Shown here piece after piece: positions 1 to 5,811 of a DNA stretch of 11,320 nt. Position 1 is the stretch's first letter, and each line of letters opens with the position of its first letter. The notes below the pieces were generated by a model. That model saw nothing but the letters and a program-made list of their open reading frames with translations, did no database searches and was not told where the DNA came from. The translations under genes and the position numbers were made by a program. The stretch is from Bacteroidota bacterium (GTDB lineage Bacteria; Bacteroidota; Bacteroidia; Chitinophagales; Saprospiraceae), in NCBI GenBank assembly GCA_018969455.1, contig JAGWYI010000081.1, forward strand, positions 1 through 11,320, in the 5' to 3' direction.

Positions 1-702
1 CGCCTCCTCTTGCGCATAACTTTTTACAACTCGAATGCCACTGTATACTTCCTGTGCTGTGCTGGTCAACTGAGCCAATTGCTGCTGTATGCGCTCACTC
101 TTCCGGTTAATTAAGTTGCTCACCCAATAAATCGACAAACTTAAAAAGGGCAAAGGCAATAAAGACCACATGGTAAGATGCACACTAACCTGTAACATGG
201 AAGATATCGTAAGAATAAATAAAAAAATGAGGTCTAATCCATATAAAATGGTCGGCCCTAAATACATTCTTACCTTTGAAACATCCTCCGAGATGCGAGA
301 CATCAAATCGCCGGTACTGTTGCGCTTGTAAAAGGCCGTATCCAGTTTTTCATAATGCGCAAACAATTCTTTTCGCATATCGTATTCAACCAAACGACTC
401 ATTACGATTATGCTCTGTCGCATGAAAAACATGCACAAACCCATCAATAAGGCGAGCGCTATCACCTCCAAACCAAACCAGGCAATTTGAGCGCTCAACA
501 CCCCAAGGGCCTCAGGATGTGCTGATATGCCTCCCGTTTCTTTATAGTGTTTTACCTGCTCTACTACCGTATCCAATGCCTTCCGAATTACCTGAGGCTG
601 CCATACCCTAAACCAATTCGCCAACCCGACAAACAGAATTCCCAGTAAAAAACGCCATTTGTATTTGATAAAATACTTGTTCAGGTAAGCAAGGTGTTTC
701 AT
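1..702 (-). CDS. ABC exporter (MsbA/multidrug type), N-terminal transmembrane part, cut by window edge
   Basis: The 234 visible codons run from an ATG at 702-700 to the left edge with no stop, so the gene is 3'-truncated by the window. The protein starts MKHLAYLNKYFIKYKWRF, a short cytoplasmic helix, then shows hydrophobic membrane segments at about residues 17-35, 75-95 and 155-195. Between the second and third lies the coupling region typical of type-I ABC exporters (YDMRKELFAHYEKL, then FYKRNSTGDLMSRISEDV). The visible end, GIRVVKSYAQEEA, is the conserved stretch after membrane helix 4 in MsbA/LmrA-like half-transporters. The ATP-binding domain must lie outside the window. The family exports lipids, drugs or peptides as homodimers in the inner membrane; the substrate cannot be told from this part. 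Exporter family is certain from these motifs; specific function is not. Confidence 0.93.
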   Translation of the reverse strand, partial: MKHLAYLNKYFIKYKWRFLLGILFVGLANWFRVWQPQVIRKALDTVVEQVKHYKETGGISAHPEALGVLSAQIAWFGLEVIALALLMGLCMFFMRQSIIVMSRLVEYDMRKELFAHYEKLDTAFYKRNSTGDLMSRISEDVSKVRMYLGPTILYGLDLIFLFILTISSMLQVSVHLTMWSLLPLPFLSLSIYWVSNLINRKSERIQQQLAQLTSTAQEVYSGIRVVKSYAQEEA

Positions 703-1058
703 GTGCGTAAAAATAAAAAATCAGAAAAAAAACCAGAAACTGCTTTGAAAACAGGGCACCAAAAAGATGTATGGCGTAATTTCAAACACTATATACTTTA
801 CGCCGCCAGATTATGTATATAACGATCTTTATAAATCATTATAAATCAGCGAAATCCATCCTGATTTATCCACAAAATCCGGCGAATCCTGGTATACAAG
901 TGTAAAATTGCCTTCCAGTGAATGCCCTTTGGGGTCACACCACAGTCCAATTCTATGAAAACAACTTAACATCCAGTGCCTTGCATCAAAACACCAATCT
1001 CCCCCCTAAACAATCAAACAGCATAACAAGTTTCAAAGTCGAATTCTATGCCGTAATT
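703..1058. other. Intergenic region between ABC exporter and PrsW-family gene, no gene seen
   Basis: There is no convincing coding sequence here on either strand. It holds ATAAATCA-type repeats (831-869) and one half of a 16-bp imperfect direct repeat (770-785; partner 1047-1062). A weak minus-strand promoter for the exporter is possible: TTTG at 786-783, 15 bp, then TCTTTTTG at 767-760, which matches TAnnTTTG at 7 of 8 bases but has a short spacer. No obvious GC-rich terminator for the PrsW-family gene was found. Confidence 0.6.
831..869. repeat. ATAAATCA direct and inverted repeat cluster
   Basis: Two direct copies of ATAAATCA stand exactly 10 bp apart (831-838 and 841-848), and an inverted copy lies at 862-869. 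The second and third copies extend to 9-bp perfect arms (841-849 ATAAATCAG, 861-869 CTGATTTAT) around an 11-nt spacer. Copies one helical turn apart plus an inverted copy would suit an operator upstream of the ABC exporter (start at 702). The AT-rich composition means chance cannot be excluded. Confidence 0.4.
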
Positions 1059-1730
1059 TCAACGAAATGGCGAATCATCCAAATGGGCTTTGATCAACTT
1101 GCTCGAATAAAATAAACACAAATACAAAGACAATGTTGCCAAAACAAACAACCAGTCTGACCAATTCTGGAAAATTAAGAAATCGTAAATTCCATGCATC
1201 CAAACAGACAAACCCAAACCCATTGCCATCAAATGCCCTCGACGAGCCTGCCGAAACTTTGCCAATCCCATAAAATAACCCTGTACAATTGCAAATACCA
1301 AATGCGCAGGAACGGCTGTAAACATCCTTAACAAAATGGTCTGTGCTCCAAATCGCGAAGCATAACTGAAATTTTCCATGGTCGCAAATCCCATGGCGAT
1401 CAAAACGGCATATACAATGCCGTCTATGGGTTCGTTAAAAAATGAGCCTCGAAATACATACAAGCGCAATACCAAAAACTTTAACAACTCCTCATGGAGT
1501 GCTACTATGCCAAAAGCCAAAAAAACAATGGAATAAACATCTCCCGATCCGCCAATTGAAGAAAATGCCCAACGTTCAAGCGAGATGGCGGGCATGGTCA
1601 TGGCTCCCCCCATAACATAACAGATTAATAGTGGCACAAACGGTTCTCGCTCATACTTATCTATCCGGAAAATGGCGTAACTCAACAACAAACCCGGCAA
1701 AGTGGCAATTACAACAAGGATCAAACTCAA
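1059..1730 (-). CDS. PrsW-family intramembrane metalloprotease-like protein
   Basis: A 223-residue, almost wholly hydrophobic protein with about seven or eight membrane helices. It carries the three PrsW-type motifs: EExxK at residues 80-84 (EELLK), GFxxxEN at 114-120, and HxxxD at 179-183 (HGIYD). It also has H143 in AVPAHLVFA and the N-terminal FRIDKYEREP typical of the family. In Bacillus, PrsW cleaves an anti-sigma factor (RsiW) in the membrane; the wider family is mostly uncharacterised, so protease activity here is inferred. The start is TTG at 1730-1728: no ATG lies close by, an in-frame stop (TGA) sits five codons upstream, and the family N-terminus needs these first residues. An exact TAnnTTTG element lies 22 bp upstream. 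The gene stands alone, 356 bp from the exporter and after a terminator-like hairpin. An operon with anti-sigma and ECF sigma genes lies just upstream on the same strand; a functional link is possible but unproven. Confidence 0.85.
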   Translation of the reverse strand: MSLILVVIATLPGLLLSYAIFRIDKYEREPFVPLLICYVMGGAMTMPAISLERWAFSSIGGSGDVYSIVFLAFGIVALHEELLKFLVLRLYVFRGSFFNEPIDGIVYAVLIAMGFATMENFSYASRFGAQTILLRMFTAVPAHLVFAIVQGYFMGLAKFRQARRGHLMAMGLGLSVWMHGIYDFLIFQNWSDWLFVLATLSLYLCLFYSSKLIKAHLDDSPFR

Positions 1731-1752
1731 ATTAATAGAAAATCACAGAATA

Positions 1753-1760
1753 CAAAAATA
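1753..1760 (-). promoter_or_regulatory. Bacteroidota -7 promoter element of the PrsW-family gene
   Basis: On the minus strand the sequence TATTTTTG matches TAnnTTTG at every defined base. It would start transcription about 15-18 nt before the TTG start at 1730. No good TTTG element is present at the usual 17-23 bp upstream (the nearest TTG is about 13 bp away), so only half of the promoter is supported. Confidence 0.5.
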
Positions 1761-1790
1761 CAAGCTTTTATGGCAATCAGATTAATATTG

Positions 1791-1829
1791 CCAAAAAGCG
1801 GCAAGCGCTTCGTTCAACGCTCACCGCTT
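1791..1829 (-). terminator. Probable intrinsic terminator of the sigma/anti-sigma/solenoid operon
   Basis: As minus-strand RNA, AAGCGGUGAGCG (1829-1818) pairs with CGCUUGCCGCUU (1807-1796) around a 10-nt loop. The 12-bp helix includes two G-U wobbles and is followed by UUU and then GG. On the plus strand the wobbles become C/A mismatches, so the stable hairpin forms only in minus-strand RNA. It lies about 150 nt beyond the solenoid stop (1983) and just before the PrsW-family promoter, the expected place for an operon end. The U-run is short (five U counting the last two stem bases). Confidence 0.5.
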
Positions 1830-1922
1830 ATCACTGTTCTATGATATGTATTCCGTTTATTAATCTAGCCACCGGAACAATTGCATGCGTTGACTTTTTG
1901 GAGCCTATTATTTCAACGTTTT

Positions 1923-1946
1923 CTTGTTTTAATCGCTTAAAACAAG
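1923..1946. repeat. Perfect 10-bp inverted repeat downstream of the solenoid gene
   Basis: CTTGTTTTAA (1923-1932) and TTAAAACAAG (1937-1946) form a perfect stem with a 4-nt loop, 36 bp past the stop codon at 1983. It is AT-rich and lacks a U-run on the minus strand (AAAACG follows), so it is not a classical terminator. It could protect the 3' end of the transcript or add to termination with the hairpin at 1791-1829. Confidence 0.5.
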
Positions 1947-1982
1947 CACAATTGCTGGTACCAACACATCATCCAATCCGGT

Positions 1983-3122
1983 TTACCTCAACACAAAATC
2001 ACCATAACTCATTTTTACCTTTACCATTCCTTTGGCATTGGCATCGCCCAGGTAACCTGCAACACTTTCTGTATGCCCGGCATCATCTCGGCGCCGAATG
2101 GTTGCAGCACTGGGATAATGCATTTCCATATACGACCCCTCTGTGTTAAAACGATAAGAAGCGCCACGTTCTGCCGTCATTTTTACATCCGTGTACCGCG
2201 CGTTAATATTAACATTGTTAAAACCTTTTGAAAGCGCACCCAATGTCAGGTTTCCATAACTCATATCCGCATCCAATACCTCCAATACCGTGTTTACAAC
2301 CAAATCGGTATATTGGCAGGTTATGTAAACTGAACGTGCTTGTTGTAATTTCAAGCCAGAATACTTGGATTGTAAACGCAATTCGGCAATAGAACCCAAA
2401 TCAAATTCATCATACTTGGATGTCACCCGAACAATACCTGCCTGATCGGTGCTTAAAGCCGAATACTTTGAATCTAGTTGAATATCCTGGGCATCAACGA
2501 CGTTTATTCCCCCATAACTAACCGACCCAAACAAATTTTTTACCCGAACCATATTGGCCTTCCCATATGCAATGTTCAGATCCGCATCGGCCGAAATCGC
2601 ATCTGTACGTAAATCTCCGTACTTAATTTCCGCTGTCAACTTGTTGTTCAAAGGCCCGATAGAGGAATTTCCATATCGATTTTTTAAATCAAGTTGATTC
2701 CCGATTGGCATCCAAACTTCGTAATTGATTTTAAAATCCTGGCAAACGCTTTCTGAAAGCCACCAATCATTACCCTGCTCAATTACAGTTTCCGATTTTA
2801 CATAACCCGCCGTGCTGATAAAGTTGAATTTGATCCGATCAAACATCTTATCAGCGCCCTGTTGATTGTTGGCATTTACCACAATCGTAATCTCAATTTT
2901 GACCGAATTATTTTGCCAGGTGTTTACATTTACTTTGCCGTATTTATTGTATAAAGCGGTGACCCCATTGGATGTGGTGCCAAATTCGCGGGAAACGGTT
3001 TTTGTAAATTCGCGTTTTGGCGCCAAACCATAAACGTTTCCCATACCGCCCAGCAGTATGCTCAAACAAAGCATTACCTTGAACCTGAGCAAGCGTTTGA
3101 ATTTAAATGTTCTCGATTTCAT
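1983..3122 (-). CDS. Secreted beta-solenoid protein (DUF4097/adhesin-like), third gene of ECF sigma operon
   Basis: A 379-residue protein. Residues 1-32 look like a signal peptide: a basic n-region (MKSRTFKFKRLLRFK) and a hydrophobic core (VMLCLSILLGGMG) before VYGLA. Residues 36-147 hold a first domain with the DUF4097-type NKYGKVNVNTW. From residue 150 to the end a short beta-strand repeat recurs, each turn opening with a tyrosine usually followed by G, S, T or D. Tyrosines sit at 150, 168, 186, 203, 220, 237, 254, 271, 289, 310, 331 and 373, mostly 17-18 apart. This predicts a right-handed beta-solenoid outside the inner membrane. ATG at 3122 is chosen because the signal peptide follows directly; an in-frame ATG at 3149 would add nine residues. 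The start overlaps the anti-sigma-like gene by 20 bp (different frame), implying coupled translation. Similar proteins often follow ECF sigma genes in Bacteroidota; the molecular role is unknown. No catalytic motif is seen. Confidence 0.85.
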   Translation of the reverse strand: MKSRTFKFKRLLRFKVMLCLSILLGGMGNVYGLAPKREFTKTVSREFGTTSNGVTALYNKYGKVNVNTWQNNSVKIEITIVVNANNQQGADKMFDRIKFNFISTAGYVKSETVIEQGNDWWLSESVCQDFKINYEVWMPIGNQLDLKNRYGNSSIGPLNNKLTAEIKYGDLRTDAISADADLNIAYGKANMVRVKNLFGSVSYGGINVVDAQDIQLDSKYSALSTDQAGIVRVTSKYDEFDLGSIAELRLQSKYSGLKLQQARSVYITCQYTDLVVNTVLEVLDADMSYGNLTLGALSKGFNNVNINARYTDVKMTAERGASYRFNTEGSYMEMHYPSAATIRRRDDAGHTESVAGYLGDANAKGMVKVKMSYGDFVLR

Positions 3123-3909
3123 GTTTTTTTTCGCTGTTGTTGGTTTCATTTTTTGACACTTCCAGCCGCTCCAGCACTCTTTGAAGAATGGCCGATTTGG
3201 CTTTATAATTCTCAATCATCGCGCGCACGATTTGTTCCCGATTGGCTGGCGGAACATCGCCAAGCTCCTTGCGCAATTCCTCCAGCACCTGATCCATTTG
3301 ATCTAAATCTTCATGAACTTCTGTTGATTGGTTTCCGGTAAAGGTTGCCAACTTAAGCTGTTTGGTTTCGATATCACGTTGATAATACGATTCCAGCTCG
3401 GCATACTCCGAAGATATAGCACTCATTGCCAATCCGTTTTGTCTTGATTCCAGGTGAGAACTGTACCACAATCCGATGCCGATTCCTGAAATAAGCAAGG
3501 CAAAACCGGCTGCCACTCCGAGCAGTTGCTTTCGCCAAGGCACAACGCTTACGCGCATGGGAGGAACACTTAAAGAGCCCAGTTCTGCTTCTACCTGCCG
3601 CCAAACCCGGTCGGGTGCAGCTTCCAAATCAAATTCCGATCTGTTGTTCCGAATAAATTCCGCTAACCGATCCACTCCATTTTCGCCTTCAACCAAATCC
3701 AAAGATTGAGCTAGCTTTGGCCACACCGACTCTGGCAAATGCGCTGCATCAAATAAGGGGCGATTGGTCCACAGCATCCGCTCCAAGGCATCTGCACTTT
3801 CCCAGCGCTGCAGGGTTCGATCTACTCCGAGCCACACCTGCGCATCAGGGTTGCCCGCATCCAACGCATCTCGGTAGCGTTGAATAAATGTTTCTATCGC
3901 GTTTTTCAT
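3103..3909 (-). CDS. Membrane anti-sigma-like protein with three N-terminal motif repeats
   Basis: A 268-residue protein with one membrane helix at about 128-149 (QLLGVAAGFALLISGIGIG). The N-terminal side should be cytoplasmic and contains three copies of a motif of roughly 26 residues, fI..nR..fD...P..VW..v...L, at 8-33, 45-70 and 85-110. The C-terminal side (165-250) is charged and predicted helical or coiled-coil, ending with MIENYKAKSAILQRVLERLE, a form common in Bacteroidota anti-sigma proteins. No zinc-binding HxxxCxxC motif is present, so it is not a ZAS-type anti-sigma. The role is inferred from position 32 bp after the ECF sigma stop and from architecture: it would hold the sigma factor at the inner membrane and sense an envelope signal. 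The ATG at 3909 is the natural start. The 3' end overlaps the solenoid gene. The function is an inference; the membrane topology and repeats are visible directly. Confidence 0.8.
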   Translation of the reverse strand: MKNAIETFIQRYRDALDAGNPDAQVWLGVDRTLQRWESADALERMLWTNRPLFDAAHLPESVWPKLAQSLDLVEGENGVDRLAEFIRNNRSEFDLEAAPDRVWRQVEAELGSLSVPPMRVSVVPWRKQLLGVAAGFALLISGIGIGLWYSSHLESRQNGLAMSAISSEYAELESYYQRDIETKQLKLATFTGNQSTEVHEDLDQMDQVLEELRKELGDVPPANREQIVRAMIENYKAKSAILQRVLERLEVSKNETNNSEKKHEIENI

Positions 3910-3941
3910 CTTTTGCGGTTTACAATGGGGTATGCTTGTGT

Positions 3942-4472
3942 TTAATTGTTTAAAACTGCGCGCAACCTGGCCTTTGCCCGGCTGTATTGCGATTTGGACG
4001 TCGCCTCCGTAACTCCCAGAATTTGGGCAATTTCCTCATGATCATAACCCTCCAATGCATACAAACTGAATACAAGCCGATAGCCGTCGGGCAATTGATT
4101 AATTGCCCGATTTAGTTTTTCCACATCCAAATTGGGCTCGTTTTCCGGTTCCTGTACCTCTGCCTGATCAATTCCGCCGCTCAATTCCTGAAAAACATGC
4201 CTACGACTCTTCAAAAAGTTGATGCACTTGTTGACAGTAATGCGCTTGATCCAGGCGCCAATGCTGCTCTCGTACCGAAAAGAATCCAGCTTGGTAAATA
4301 CCTCAATAAATATTCCTTGCAGAATGTCCTCTGCATCGTGTGCATTCTGAACCATGCGCAATGCAGTATTGTACATGGCCCGGGCATACAGGCGATACAA
4401 TTCAAATTGTGCATCTCGGTTCCCGGCTCTGCAGCGTTCAATCAGATCGCGGTGCGTTTGAGTGGCGTCCAT
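3942..4472 (-). CDS. ECF-type RNA polymerase sigma factor (sigma-70 family)
   Basis: A 176-residue sigma factor with the two ECF domains. Region 2 spans about 22-91, with the core-binding and -10 recognition stretch DAEDILQGIFIEVFTKL and then IGAWIKRITVNKCINFLKSRR. Region 4 spans about 124-172, with LPDGYRLVFSLYALEGYDHEEIA and the helix-turn-helix ILGVTEATSKSQYSRAKARL. Region 3 is absent, as expected. ATG at 4472 gives the usual short lead (MDATQTHRDLIERCRAGN); an in-frame TTG at 4532 would add 20 residues unlike the family. It is the first gene of the operon, so it probably directs RNA polymerase to envelope-related promoters when released by the downstream anti-sigma-like protein, and may drive its own operon. 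Only a weak promoter candidate precedes it: TTTG at 4547-4544 and TAAGATTG at 4528-4521, spacer 15 bp. Family assignment is firm; the regulon cannot be read from the window. Confidence 0.93.
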   Translation of the reverse strand: MDATQTHRDLIERCRAGNRDAQFELYRLYARAMYNTALRMVQNAHDAEDILQGIFIEVFTKLDSFRYESSIGAWIKRITVNKCINFLKSRRHVFQELSGGIDQAEVQEPENEPNLDVEKLNRAINQLPDGYRLVFSLYALEGYDHEEIAQILGVTEATSKSQYSRAKARLRAVLNN

Positions 4473-4574
4473 TTTGTTAATTGTATAAAGAAAGACAGGA
4501 ACATTCTTTAAGGGTTGCAGCAATCTTAACAATTTACTGTCAACAAATGGTCATGAAATTTCAACTCTTGTTTT

Positions 4575-4606
4575 TTTGCCCCCTCTTCTTTTATTTTTTA
4601 AAATTG
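4575..4606 (+). promoter_or_regulatory. Candidate promoter of the beta-barrel gene
   Basis: TTTG at 4575-4578, a 20-bp spacer, and TAAAATTG at 4599-4606. The second element matches TAnnTTTG at 7 of 8 positions, and the spacer is within the usual Bacteroidota range. The start of transcription would be near 4611-4613, leaving a leader of roughly 48 nt. It is a candidate only, because the region is AT-rich. Confidence 0.35.
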
Positions 4607-4659
4607 GTAATAGTAAAAATGTCGTAACAAGCTCGTTTTTTTGCTGAAAAATAAAAAAC

Positions 4660-5811
4660 ATGCGCCTGTTTCGAATTATCGCTTGCCTGTTTCTGGGCTT
4701 CTTGCCTGTATTTGCTTCCGCTCAGGTTTTCGCGGAAGACATCAAACCCATATGGAGGGAACTTCGCGCACTCAACGGAACTTGGTTTATGCCAACCGAT
4801 AGAGGCGACCGCCTCGACATTTGGAGCATCGCCAATGATAGCACCTTGGCTGGTAAAACCGTACGCATAAAACCAGAAACCGGCGATACGGTTACCCTCG
4901 AACTCCACCGCATGGAAAAAAGGGATACCAGCATATATCTGGTCACCATTGCGCGTGGCCAAAATAAAACCGAACCCGTGCGCTTTTTGCTCACAATCGC
5001 CGATTACGATGGATATACCTTCGAAAATCGCGAAAACGATGACCCCTATAAAATTAAATATCGACTGCTCGGAAACCGGGAACTGCAACTTGTTACGGAA
5101 GGACAAAAGGGCAGCCGTCCGGTTACAAATGAATACGTTTTTGAACGCGAATTCTCCCCAAGTACCATGGAATTCCGACTCCGAGGCGGTATCAATGCAC
5201 ACAACCTCCGAGGCACTGGCTTTTTACCCAAAGATGATTTCGGAAATGCGCCAAAATTCAACTGGAAACCTGGTTGGGAAATCGGGACAGGCCTCACCTT
5301 TAAAGGACGGGGCGGTTTTATTTCGGTAAATGTCGAACTTAACCTCGTTGGCCGGTTTGCTCAGGCTGTTTCCGCTTTTACCGTTATTAAAGATACTTCA
5401 ATCACTGAATACCAACGCAATTTGACCTACAACACCACCTGGATCAACCTTGCTTTTGTACCCGAAATAACCCTCCGGCGCGAAGGCCGATTCTCTTTCC
5501 TGGCCGGGCCCTATGTAGGTCGACTCATCGGCAGCAGAGGCCGAGGTATTCAAAAACCCGAAGAAAACAAACTTTTTAAAGCCAATAAGGATTTCAAAAA
5601 AACCGAAATCGGCCTCATCGCCGGCATGCAATTGAAGGTAAATTTTGGAAAAAAAGACATTGGAGGTATCATCGGGCTGCGCGCCAACCTCGGCCTCAAC
5701 GACATCGACAACCTGTACCGACGATATTCCGATAATGCCGCACTTTCCAATGGTCGTATTTCATTTTATGGCGCAGCACTTTATTATAGCATGAATTTGC
5801 TGAAATTATAA
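4660..5811 (+). CDS. Secreted two-domain protein: lipocalin-like (DUF6265-like) domain plus outer-membrane beta-barrel
   Basis: A 383-residue protein. Residues 1-21 form a clear signal peptide (MRLFRIIACLFLGFLPVFASA, probable cut before Q22). Residues 36-163 resemble DUF6265-type lipocalin-like domains: LNGTWFMP at the front, then DIWSIANDSTLAGKT, EPVRFLLTIADYDGYTFENR and KIKYRLLGNRELQLVTEG. Residues 170-383 alternate aromatic and small residues in strand-sized blocks (FRLRGGINAHNL, GWEIGTGLTFKG, FISVNVELNLVG, WINLAFVPEITL, FSFLAGPYVGRL, IGLIAGMQLKVNFG, ISFYGAALYYSMNL), as in the PorT-like/OMP beta-barrel families of Bacteroidota. The protein therefore probably sits in the outer membrane with a periplasmic N-terminal domain. 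No ligand is known. It is transcribed away from the ECF operon across 187 bp, and its stop overlaps the kynureninase stop by 6 bp. The domain calls are from memory of family patterns; the signal peptide and barrel-like pattern are visible. Confidence 0.8.
   Translation: MRLFRIIACLFLGFLPVFASAQVFAEDIKPIWRELRALNGTWFMPTDRGDRLDIWSIANDSTLAGKTVRIKPETGDTVTLELHRMEKRDTSIYLVTIARGQNKTEPVRFLLTIADYDGYTFENRENDDPYKIKYRLLGNRELQLVTEGQKGSRPVTNEYVFEREFSPSTMEFRLRGGINAHNLRGTGFLPKDDFGNAPKFNWKPGWEIGTGLTFKGRGGFISVNVELNLVGRFAQAVSAFTVIKDTSITEYQRNLTYNTTWINLAFVPEITLRREGRFSFLAGPYVGRLIGSRGRGIQKPEENKLFKANKDFKKTEIGLIAGMQLKVNFGKKDIGGIIGLRANLGLNDIDNLYRRYSDNAALSNGRISFYGAALYYSMNLLKL

Noticed and set aside
918..1115. Plus-strand open frame of 65 codons over the end of the PrsW-family gene
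   Set aside because: It runs into a conserved gene in antisense and has no features of its own.
1841..2149. Plus-strand open frame of 102 codons over the 3' end of the solenoid gene
   Set aside because: Antisense to the last solenoid turns, no domain and no promoter.
3123..3215. Upstream TTG start for the solenoid gene at 3215
   Set aside because: It would place 31 residues before an otherwise well-formed signal peptide.
4591..5202. Minus-strand open frame (203 codons) opposite the beta-barrel gene
   Set aside because: The plus-strand gene has a signal peptide and a coherent two-domain pattern; this frame has neither.
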